Assembly: GCA_937862805.1 (NCBI GenBank)
Contig: CALMDO010000184.1
Coordinates: 1 to 51,653, forward strand
From: an uncultured Bacteroidota bacterium
GTDB lineage: Bacteria; Bacteroidota; Bacteroidia; Bacteroidales; FEN-979
Length of the DNA: 51,653 nucleotides
Reading direction: 5' to 3'
Shown here one piece after another: positions 44,836 to 51,653 of the stretch. A program made the position numbers and the translations under genes. Position 1 is the stretch's first letter. The number at the start of each line of letters is the position of its first letter. The notes below the pieces were generated by a model that was not told the origin of the DNA, did not search any database, and saw only the letters and a program-made list of their open reading frames with translations.

Positions 44836-46629
44836 ATGACAAAAATTCGCCTGCTGGCAACAGCGATGGTCCTGCTTTGCACGATCAATTCCTTTGCACA
44901 AACCACCATCGACGGCCGGGTAAAGGATTCCGCAACCAATGAATCATTGCCCTTTTGCAGCATAACGGTCAAGGGGAGCACAAAGGGTACGATAACCAAT
45001 GAAGAGGGTGCGTTTACCATTTTTGTCAACCTGAATAAAGACACCCTTCTGTTTTCCTATGTGGGATATACACCACAAACCATCCCCGCACGCCGGCTTG
45101 TACAGAAACCCATGGTACTAATGAACCGGAACAATGTGCTCCTGAACGAGGTTGTCGTTCATTCAACAGATGATTATATTTTCGATGTCCTGCTGCGTTG
45201 CCGGAAACGTTTATCAGATGATCCGTCTGAACACACGGCAAAGGTTTACTACGGGATTGAGACACAAACCAAAGAGCAACCGGTTGAACAACTCGAATGT
45301 TACTATAACGGGTACCTGAAGGGAATTACTATTGAAAAACTGGGTTTTAAAAACGGGAGACTGGGGCTGGCTGTGCTTGATGAAAGCTATTTTTTGACCC
45401 TTAACACTTCGGCTGCCATCAGCAGGCTTAACCTAATAGTCCAAAGCAAAGATTATCCTTTTATCCCATTTCAATTCAACAAAAGGGAGATGAAAAAGCA
45501 TTTCCGGGTTGCGCTGGAACCCTCCGACAATAAAATGTACAGAATTAGTTTTCAGCCCCGTAAGATGAAACAACATGGCTTTTCTGGAGAAGTATGGATC
45601 GATAAGGAATCCCTCTCGATCCTGAAAATCAACCTGAATATCGAAAATGCTTTGCAACATCCGTTCCTCCCAATATTCCCGACAGATTCGCTGTCACAGA
45701 TTCATCTTTCGATAAACCAGACATTTAAGCAGGAAGGCAACACTGTTTTGCCCGACCATTTTGACTTCCGTTATGATGCGGTCTATAAAAGCGTAAGAAA
45801 GGAACCAACCGCCGGACACCCCTCGATCCTTACCCGGAACATCACCACCAAGGGGATCATGTATTTTTATGATTATGATAACCCTTTCATTCTGCCGTTT
45901 TTTGAATACGATAATGCTTTTGATGACTACCGGAAAATGTCATTCATCCCGTACAATGATTTTTTCTGGAAAAGTAATTTCACCCTGCGCCTTACCGAAA
46001 AGCAAAAGGAAAACCTGAACTTCTTTTCTGACAAAGGACAGCTGATCAATTTTGGCGACAGGAGGTATGGCAGAGACTTTCTGAGAATTCAACAGGAAAA
46101 TGATACCAGTTTTTCAAAGTTATATGAATTTTACTATACTTTCTGGTCTTCCTCTGAACGGATACGCCTGAACCGGAAATTGGTGCAAAACAGCGTCTTC
46201 CCGCTGAACAAAAGGGACAATGCCGTTCAAAGCAGCCTGTACCATCTGAAAGTCCAGCTATTGCTGGATGTAACACTATCGGGCGACACAATCGATCATC
46301 GTTCCTACACCGTTTTTGATGCCGGTAAGACCTTTTTTCATCTTCCGGAACAACCTTGCATCACTCCATTTTTGAATATCTATTTCGATATCTGTGAAAT
46401 AGAACGGCGGAAAATGGAGAATGAACTCAGCCGCAAATCATTGACGATAGCCAGGGTTGATTCCATTTATAAAAGGACCATTGAAAACATGGAGGCTATT
46501 ACGCGGCGTTATCTGAAGGAGGTGGAACTGGGGAAAAATGAAAAATCGTTGCGTGTCTGGAATGATTATGTGATCAAAAACCTGAACATCGATAACATGG
46601 CTTTGTTTCCGCTAACCAACAACCCATGA
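44836..46629 (+). CDS. CarboxypepD_reg-like domain protein of unknown function
   Basis: The start is ATG 44836 (MTKIRLLATAMVLLCTINSF), giving a signal peptide; an in-frame TTG lies at 44821 within the tandem repeat. 597 residues. After the signal comes a carboxypeptidase-regulatory-like beta domain at about 22-105 (TIDGRVKDSATNESLPFCSI, LLFSYVGYTPQTIPAR) of the type that precedes plugs in TonB proteins, but no plug or barrel follows. The rest (about 110-597) looks like the large Bacteroidota family of such envelope proteins (FSGEVWIDKESLSILKINL), with a charged helical tail. Function unknown; periplasmic or outer-membrane associated. Its stop overlaps the next ATG as ATGA, so the two genes are translationally coupled. 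Confidence 0.82.
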   Translation: MTKIRLLATAMVLLCTINSFAQTTIDGRVKDSATNESLPFCSITVKGSTKGTITNEEGAFTIFVNLNKDTLLFSYVGYTPQTIPARRLVQKPMVLMNRNNVLLNEVVVHSTDDYIFDVLLRCRKRLSDDPSEHTAKVYYGIETQTKEQPVEQLECYYNGYLKGITIEKLGFKNGRLGLAVLDESYFLTLNTSAAISRLNLIVQSKDYPFIPFQFNKREMKKHFRVALEPSDNKMYRISFQPRKMKQHGFSGEVWIDKESLSILKINLNIENALQHPFLPIFPTDSLSQIHLSINQTFKQEGNTVLPDHFDFRYDAVYKSVRKEPTAGHPSILTRNITTKGIMYFYDYDNPFILPFFEYDNAFDDYRKMSFIPYNDFFWKSNFTLRLTEKQKENLNFFSDKGQLINFGDRRYGRDFLRIQQENDTSFSKLYEFYYTFWSSSERIRLNRKLVQNSVFPLNKRDNAVQSSLYHLKVQLLLDVTLSGDTIDHRSYTVFDAGKTFFHLPEQPCITPFLNIYFDICEIERRKMENELSRKSLTIARVDSIYKRTIENMEAITRRYLKEVELGKNEKSLRVWNDYVIKNLNIDNMALFPLTNNP

Positions 46630-47915
46630 AAAAATTTGTCTTCTTTCTGCTGTTCCTTTGTCTGGGTTTGGCTTCCCAATCTCAGGATTATCTCATCACC
46701 TTTGCCGCAACAGGCGATACAAATGTGGTTTCATCCGTCTATGTTTACAACCTCAACAGCTATACTCATGTGGTTCTTCAGGGCGACGACACATTGCACC
46801 TGCTCGAAGCGGTCGGCGTCCCATCCTTGGAAATTAACAATGACAGAATTATGGTTTATCCTAATCCGATGATCCATACCTCCCTGCTTGTTTTCAGCGT
46901 TCCGGAAACCGGCCTTACAACCATCCGGGTACTCGACAGGGCAGGAAAGACCCTGATACTGTATCGGGATCAGTTACAAGCCGGAACCTGTCAGTTCAGG
47001 ATTACAGGAATAGGAAAGGGACTCTGTGCAGTGCACGTCTCAGGCGATAGTTATTCTTACTGCACAAAACTGATCAGTACAGGCGACGGGAATCAGACGC
47101 CGGCCATCGCTTTAGTTGAAACGGAACAAGGTGTTTTATCCAATCATCACAAGAACAGTGCATTTACCATAACCATGCCCTATCACGAAGGTGACCGATT
47201 GCTTTTCTGGGGAGTATCGTACAATTACAGCACCTATGTTTCTGACGTTCCTGTCGCTGATAAAACGATCCCTTTCACCTTTACCGCTTGTACCGATGCC
47301 GATAACAACCACTATCCCACCGTGGTGATCGGCAGTCAGACCTGGATGGCCGCAAACCTGAATGTTGGCACCCGGATTGATGGAGCGCAAAATCAAACCG
47401 ACAACGGAATCATCGAAAAGTATTGCTACCTCAATGATGAGGATGCCTGTTTACCAAACGGCGGACTGTACCAGTGGAATGAGCTGATGCAATATGCCAC
47501 GGAACCAGGGGTGCAGGGCCTTTGTCCGACAGGTTGGCACATTCCGACCGATACCGAATGGTGTACCCTGACGCAGTACCTTGACCCCACGGTGAATTGC
47601 ACAGCAGTCGGCTGGAGCGGACAGAATGCCGGGGGGAAGATGAAGTCAACCGGCACACTGGAAGCGGGAACCGGGTTGTGGCACCAACCCAACACGGGAG
47701 CTACCGATGAAAGCGCATTTACCGGATTTCCGTCGGGCGACCGGGATGAAACCGGATCGTTTGCCTACCAGGGTAACTACGGGTTTTGGTGGAGTTCAAC
47801 ACAAGTAAACACAAGCAACGCTTGGAGCCGGAGCCCCGATTACAGTTCAGCGAGGATCGTTCGCGGAGGGAACCAAAAGATATGCGGGTTCTCGGTACGC
47901 TGCGTTCACGACTGA
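46626..47915 (+). CDS. Exported FISUMP-domain protein with internal T9SS-CTD-like module
   Basis: 429 residues with a signal peptide (MKKFVFFLLFLCLGLASQSQ). An N-terminal beta segment is followed at about residues 70-155 by a T9SS type-A-like module (IMVYPNPMIHTSLLVFSVPE, IRVLDRAGKTLILY). The C-terminal 205 residues are a FISUMP domain (QTWMAANLNVGTRIDGAQNQ, NGIIEKYCYLND, NGGLYQWNELMQYATEPG, LCPTGWHIPTDTEW, WWSST, GFSVRCVHD). Module order matches the gene at 8313; the FISUMP core is also closest by eye to that gene. It is coupled to the upstream CarboxypepD_reg gene by a 4-bp overlap. Function unknown; probably surface-exposed. Confidence 0.84.
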   Translation: MKKFVFFLLFLCLGLASQSQDYLITFAATGDTNVVSSVYVYNLNSYTHVVLQGDDTLHLLEAVGVPSLEINNDRIMVYPNPMIHTSLLVFSVPETGLTTIRVLDRAGKTLILYRDQLQAGTCQFRITGIGKGLCAVHVSGDSYSYCTKLISTGDGNQTPAIALVETEQGVLSNHHKNSAFTITMPYHEGDRLLFWGVSYNYSTYVSDVPVADKTIPFTFTACTDADNNHYPTVVIGSQTWMAANLNVGTRIDGAQNQTDNGIIEKYCYLNDEDACLPNGGLYQWNELMQYATEPGVQGLCPTGWHIPTDTEWCTLTQYLDPTVNCTAVGWSGQNAGGKMKSTGTLEAGTGLWHQPNTGATDESAFTGFPSGDRDETGSFAYQGNYGFWWSSTQVNTSNAWSRSPDYSSARIVRGGNQKICGFSVRCVHD

Positions 47916-48448
47916 CCATTGCTTTGCCATTGCCTGTTGTTTTTGGAAAAACCGTTTTGCACGATAAACAAAAAAGAAAGAGGAGAGAACAGGATCGGTT
48001 CATGAGTCAGAATTCTCAGACTTCATAGGTCAACCCGGGAACGACATTTGGATCGGGTGCCAGAAACTTCTGCAGCAGGATGCTCTGTTTGAGCTGGTGA
48101 AAGAAAGCCCGGGAGAAACGCTTAGTGTCCCTGCTGCGGGCAACAAATTCAGATGAAATCGCGAAACCTGCTATCTGGCGTGTTTGTTCAATAAAACCGA
48201 GATCCTCTCCAACGCCTCGAAATCCCTGAGCAACGTCTTTCTTGGCTGGTACCGCTCCTGAAAGCAATTTCTCAGGACCGGAATAGATCATCCGGAAGAT
48301 TCTGCTACCTTTACCCTCCATTTTATTAAGATGGAAGGAAAGGAACATTTCAGAGAATACATTGGCAATGGCGCCGTCATTATCTATGCGATCATTTTAA
48401 AAGGGACTGAAACGATAATCCATACTTAAAACATTAAAACTATATTCC
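47916..48448. other. 533-bp region between two FISUMP genes
   Basis: No recognised gene lies here. The one notable frame is the minus-strand ORF at 48016-48348, described separately. I found no exact TAnnTTTG box in front of the FISUMP gene at 48449, no clear terminator and no RNA gene. The stretch may be the scar of an earlier rearrangement. Confidence 0.4.
48016..48348 (-). pseudogene. Unrecognised 110-residue ORF, possibly a gene remnant
   Basis: ATG 48348 to a stop at 48016. The same frame stays open upstream for about 16 codons with protein-like sequence (RIDNDGAIANVFSE) until a TAA, so the ATG is probably not a native start and the 5-prime part of a longer gene may be lost. Recognisable segments include FRMIYSGPEKLLSGAVPAKK and FFHQLKQSILLQKFLAPDP, but I cannot assign a family. 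No signal peptide or membrane helix. It is flanked by two FISUMP genes in the opposite orientation. Confidence 0.3.
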
Positions 48449-49645
48449 ATGCTGTCACGATCAAGGATTTTTCTGTTAGCGACATTGTCGTTTATTTTCT
48501 CCACTCTTTGTCTATCCGCTCAAATCGGTATCAACGCTGATGGCAGCGCGCCTGATTCCTCAGCCGGATTGGATGTCAAATTTTCTGACAAAGGGGTTTT
48601 AATCCCGAGAATGACTGTTTTTCAGCGCAACGCGATCACGAACCCCGCTCCGGGGTTGATGGTTTTCTGCACCGACTGCGGGACCGACGGTGCCCTGAGT
48701 TTTTATTCGGGGGACACTTGGAAAACATTCTCTTTTTGTTCGGTTGCTGCGCCGGTAGCCGGAACACAGGTTCCCGGTAGAACTGATGTTACCTGGAACT
48801 GGGACCCGGTCGATGGCGCCTTAGGTTACCGGTGGAGCACCGTCAACAACTATTCAGAGGCAACAGATATGGGAACCCTCACCACTAAAGCCGATACCGG
48901 CATTTCCTGTGAGACACTCCATACCCGTTACGTCTGGGCCTACAATGCCTGCAGTGTCTCTGAACCTGCGGTACTCACAGCAACGACCACCTCCTGTTGG
49001 CTGGGTTGCGGGTTCCCCTTTACCGATACCCGCGACGGGAAAAGCTATCAAACCGTCCTCATTAACGGGGTTTGCTGGCTGGCACAAAGCATGAATATCG
49101 GTACCATGATTCCCGGGGCAATGGAGATGCAGAACAACGATACCCTTGAGAAATATTGTTACGGGAACAATGAGGCCAATTGCAGTGAATACGGAGCCCT
49201 TTACCAGTGGGCCGAAGTGGTGCAGTACCTCAACGGCGCCACCAACAGCACCTCCTGGAACCCGGTCCCTACCGGAAATGTCCTGGGTATCTGTCCTGCC
49301 GGATGGCATGTCCCTACAGTGGCTGAATATCAATCCCTGCGAACCTTTGCGGGTGGAGGACTGGTAGCCGGAGGTAACCTGAAAGAGACCGGGCTAACCC
49401 ATTGGAATTCACCCAATACCGGAGCTGCTAACACCGTCGGTTTTACCGCCATCGGTGCCGGGATGCGACAAACCCTGGTCAATTACAGGTTTGAACACCT
49501 TACCGGAATCAACCAGCTCTATACCGCTACCGAAGGACAATATTATGCCGGTTACTATTTCGATATCCGTTACAATGAAGCTACCCTCAACTGGGGGTAC
49601 GATCAGAAAGCCATTGGCCGTTCGGTGCGTTGTATCCACGATTGA
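48449..49645 (+). CDS. Exported FISUMP-domain protein (N-terminal Fn3-like module)
   Basis: 398 residues with a signal peptide (MLSRSRIFLLATLSFIFSTL, then CLSAQ). The N-terminal segment NADGSAPDSSAGLDVKFSDK with IPRM and CTDCGTDGAL closely matches the protein at 6580. An Fn3-like module follows at about 100-185 (GYRWSTVNNYSEATDMG, TRYVWAYNACSVSEPAVLTA), again matching the one at 6580 but placed before rather than after the FISUMP domain. The FISUMP domain is C-terminal (VCWLAQSMNIGTMIPG, LEKYCYGNNEANCSEYGALY, ICPAGWHVPTVAEY, GRSVRCIHD). No DUF1566 domain is present. Function unknown; probably cell-surface. Confidence 0.84.
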   Translation: MLSRSRIFLLATLSFIFSTLCLSAQIGINADGSAPDSSAGLDVKFSDKGVLIPRMTVFQRNAITNPAPGLMVFCTDCGTDGALSFYSGDTWKTFSFCSVAAPVAGTQVPGRTDVTWNWDPVDGALGYRWSTVNNYSEATDMGTLTTKADTGISCETLHTRYVWAYNACSVSEPAVLTATTTSCWLGCGFPFTDTRDGKSYQTVLINGVCWLAQSMNIGTMIPGAMEMQNNDTLEKYCYGNNEANCSEYGALYQWAEVVQYLNGATNSTSWNPVPTGNVLGICPAGWHVPTVAEYQSLRTFAGGGLVAGGNLKETGLTHWNSPNTGAANTVGFTAIGAGMRQTLVNYRFEHLTGINQLYTATEGQYYAGYYFDIRYNEATLNWGYDQKAIGRSVRCIHD

Positions 49646-49661
49646 CGATGTGGCCTGATCT

Positions 49662-49865
49662 GAAAGAAGAACCGATGCCCGACCAGGCATACGATACCAA
49701 ACTATAAACGGTATCTTCCATAGTGAGTGCCAGAAAAATGGCAAGGGCAGTACCCGAAAAACGTTTTCCTCCCAAAACATAGGATTCATGGCTCCTTGAA
49801 CCCCTGGAATACCACCAGGCAATGAAAAGCGTAAGCGCTAAATAAGCAATAAAAACTGTATGCAT
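49662..49865 (-). pseudogene. Decayed sodium:solute symporter (SSS family) with internal deletion
   Basis: ATG 49865 begins a good SSS N-terminus: TM1 MHTVFIAYLALTLFIAWWYS, then the family loop SRSHESYVLGGKRFSGTALA. The frame then passes directly into IFLALTMEDTVYSLVSYAWS and GIGSSF, which resembles TM10 and the following loop of PutP-like symporters, normally some 300 residues later. After SSF the family sequence ends and the frame runs into the FISUMP 3-prime end, stopping at 49587. Both an internal deletion and a C-terminal loss are therefore indicated. It lies 8 bp after the alpha-L-fucosidase gene on the same strand, where a sugar importer would make sense. The recognition rests on remembered family patterns. 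Confidence 0.7.
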
Positions 49866-49873
49866 ACTTCCAT

Positions 49874-51337
49874 TTAAAAAATATTGATTTCACTCAATGC
49901 AATGCAAACAGGTGATTGAACGATCCTTATACGGAGCCCCCTGCAGGTGACCGCAGCGGGCAACAGGACCAAACGGTTGCTGCCAATGCTGGTCGTAGCA
50001 GTCAGGAAACTCCAGCCCTCATCATTCAGCACATCCATCTCAATCCGCTCAATCCGCTGACCAAGGCGGATGTTTTCGCGGAGCCGGATCAACCGGAATG
50101 TGACTGGTTCCTTCCAGAATAATTCAACGGTAGCACTGGTTACCGTATCATCGGTACTCCAATAACTATACCGGTCGTGATCAATCAGGTTTTCTACTCC
50201 GAACTGCGGGTGATTGTTACGGGTATTACTGGCTTTCAGAGCGGCTTTCAAGGCCAGGTCATTGGCAAAAGTCTGATCCAGCAACCCTCCGAATGCTTTT
50301 AATGCCAGCACGTCTTTTACAGCCAACCGACCGGTCGTATCAGGAGACAACCCCAGGTCCAACCCTGCCCCGCGGCCTGCACTCCTGAGGTAAAGGTCAA
50401 ATAAAGAGACAGCGTTTTTCACCTGATCGTCCTGGCCGGGGTGATAAAACCATCCGGGACGTAATGGAACATCGCATTCGGCCGGTTTCCAGTATTTGCC
50501 GTTGCGCGTTCCTTCCGGCGATTTCCAGTATTTCATCTCCCCCGGCACGGCCTTTGTCTTTCCGTCAAGGGGTTCCGGTGTGAAAGTGGCCCAGGAGGTT
50601 TCGGCCGCATGGCCTGCTTCATTACCCACCCAGCGAATATCGCCGACATCACTGAAAATGACTGCCCCGGGCTGCATCCGGCGCACCATCTGCCAGATGG
50701 TATCCCAACCATAGTAGGCAGCACGGTCGATGGTACGCGTTTCCCTCGCCCCGCCGTAATAGCCCTCTCCCCCGTTGGCTCCGTCAAACCAGGCAATGAA
50801 CAATGGACCGTAGTTGGAAAACAATTCCCGGAGTTGCTCCCGGTATTTTGTTACATAGGTATACCGGCCATAATCACTGTCATGCCGGTCCCAGGCAGAA
50901 CAATAAAGACCAAATTCCAGTCCGGCTTTCCGGGTAGCTTGTTCAAACTCCCTGACCATGTCGCCGGTACCGTTCTTCCATGGACTTTTAGAAATATTGT
51001 AAGGTGTTGTGGCGGTTGGCCAGAGGCAGAAACCATCATGATGTTTGGCTACCAGTACCACCCCTTTGAATCCTCCTTCTTTGGCTGCATTGACGATTTG
51101 ACCGGCGTCGAAAGCAACAGGATTGAAAAGGGCAGGGTCCGCATCCCCGTAACCCCACTCTTTGTTTTCAAAGGTGGTCGGGGTAAAATGGATCAGGACA
51201 TACCGCTCCATTTCATGCCAACGGAGTTGATTCGAATCAGGAAGGGCGCCGTAAGGAGCGGGATAAAAGGGCTGCTGGGCCGGGAGCCAAAAACCCGGGA
51301 GGAGAAATAACAAGAAGCTGATGGACAATTTATTCAT
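49874..51337 (-). CDS. Secreted GH29 alpha-L-fucosidase
   Basis: The start is placed at ATG 51337 (MNKLSISFLLFLLPGFWLPA), a signal peptide; ATG 51346 and GTG 51355 are in frame upstream. 487 residues. The GH29 catalytic barrel shows MERYVLIHFTPTTFENKEWG, GVVLVAKHHDGFCLWPT, LYCSAWDRHDSDYG and the nucleophile Asp in PLFIAWFDGANG, with EAGHAAETSW and LRPGWFYHPGQDD later. The C-terminal 120 residues are an F5/8 type C-like (CBM32-type) domain (HPQFGVENLIDHDRYSYWST, ATVELFWKEPVTFRLIRL, ALSEINIF). It releases alpha-L-fucose from glycans in the periplasm or at the surface. The symporter remnant 8 bp downstream suggests a former fucosidase-transporter operon. Confidence 0.93.
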   Translation of the reverse strand: MNKLSISFLLFLLPGFWLPAQQPFYPAPYGALPDSNQLRWHEMERYVLIHFTPTTFENKEWGYGDADPALFNPVAFDAGQIVNAAKEGGFKGVVLVAKHHDGFCLWPTATTPYNISKSPWKNGTGDMVREFEQATRKAGLEFGLYCSAWDRHDSDYGRYTYVTKYREQLRELFSNYGPLFIAWFDGANGGEGYYGGARETRTIDRAAYYGWDTIWQMVRRMQPGAVIFSDVGDIRWVGNEAGHAAETSWATFTPEPLDGKTKAVPGEMKYWKSPEGTRNGKYWKPAECDVPLRPGWFYHPGQDDQVKNAVSLFDLYLRSAGRGAGLDLGLSPDTTGRLAVKDVLALKAFGGLLDQTFANDLALKAALKASNTRNNHPQFGVENLIDHDRYSYWSTDDTVTSATVELFWKEPVTFRLIRLRENIRLGQRIERIEMDVLNDEGWSFLTATTSIGSNRLVLLPAAVTCRGLRIRIVQSPVCIALSEINIF

Positions 51338-51401
51338 AGAGTCCATTGAAATCACCTTTTACTCCGGACATGATCCTTTTTTGCACCGTTGTGGATGGTT
51401 T

Positions 51402-51653
51402 TCACTGCCGGGTCAGGGACCAGGAGGTGAAGGTACACCAGTTATAGGCATAGCCTCCCGGACCACTGCCCGGAAGATTGCTGTTATCCACTGTTCCGGC
51501 GGCCAAAAAGGCATCATTCGCGACGAGGTTGGTAGAAGCAAGGAGGGTTCCGGCTGCATTGACCGTAAAAGCGCCCGCCGGTGAATTGGAAGTGCCTATT
51601 TCTGCACCATTGGGGAACATGATCATGATCCCTTGTCCTTCCAAAGAGGGAGA
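51402..51653 (-). CDS. C-terminal end of an unidentified protein (partial, start off the right edge)
   Basis: The minus-strand frame is open from the right edge to a TGA at 51402-51404, giving the last 83 residues. The visible part (FPNGAEIGTSNSPAGAFTVN, TLLASTNLVANDAFLAAGTV, ending CTFTSWSLTRQ) has no clear T9SS domain or known motif. The beta-rich, Asn/Thr/Gly-rich composition suggests an exported protein. It is upstream of the fucosidase gene in the same direction, 64 bp away. Confidence 0.55.
   Translation of the reverse strand, partial: SPSLEGQGIMIMFPNGAEIGTSNSPAGAFTVNAAGTLLASTNLVANDAFLAAGTVDNSNLPGSGPGGYAYNWCTFTSWSLTRQ

Noticed and set aside
50609-51310. 233-residue plus-strand frame opposite the fucosidase gene
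   Set aside because: Antisense shadow of the clear GH29 catalytic domain.
1-51653. CRISPR arrays, tRNA/rRNA genes, insertion sequences, prophage or toxin-antitoxin genes
   Set aside because: I saw no regularly spaced repeats, tRNA-like cloverleaf, transposase, integrase or phage structural motifs in any frame.

Overview
The window is chromosomal DNA from a free-living or sediment-type member of the Bacteroidota, most likely Bacteroidales-like. The evidence is a SusC/SusD pair, several proteins with type IX secretion (T9SS) type-A C-terminal domains, a gingipain-like C25 peptidase, FISUMP (Fibrobacter succinogenes major paralogous) domain proteins, CarboxypepD_reg-like domains, and TAnnTTTG boxes of the Bacteroidota sigma-ABfr type upstream of many genes. 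I see no rRNA, tRNA, CRISPR array, transposase or phage gene. Assignments come from reading the translations; no database search was run.

Layout. 1-4057 (minus, cut by the left edge): a large secreted C25 peptidase carrying CARDB-like, MAM-like, dockerin and cohesin modules. 4323-9647 (plus): a STAS/kinase-fold fusion followed by two FISUMP proteins. 9756-13265: a serine-type sulfatase convergent with an anaerobic sulfatase-maturating radical SAM enzyme. 13554-19677: a TetR-controlled RND efflux operon in which the inner-membrane pump is fused to its TolC-like outer-membrane partner; two matching 18-bp palindromes flank tetR. 19710-24891: YitT, CstA, a dicarboxylate/amino-acid symporter and a GPP34-domain protein.

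24922-40073 is the most coherent functional block. It holds a secreted M14 carboxypeptidase, a MenC2/N-succinylamino-acid racemase type enolase, a secreted M28 peptidase translationally coupled to isoaspartyl dipeptidase (IadA), a secreted cyanophycinase with its known active-site residues, SusC, SusD, a beta-propeller lipoprotein, a strong bidirectional terminator, a T9SS protein and a YfcC/DcuC-type transporter. I infer a locus for using cyanophycin or related beta-aspartyl peptides: extracellular cleavage to beta-Asp-Arg, TonB-dependent uptake, IadA hydrolysis, and amino-acid transport.

40077-51653: an AraC/GyrI regulator, a T9SS BNR-repeat protein, a GAF-PAS histidine kinase, a CarboxypepD_reg protein coupled to a third FISUMP protein, a 533-bp gap with one unrecognised ORF, a fourth FISUMP protein, a decayed sodium/solute symporter, a GH29 alpha-L-fucosidase and the C-terminal end of an unidentified protein cut by the right edge. 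The four FISUMP proteins share modules in different orders, which suggests local duplication and domain shuffling of surface proteins.
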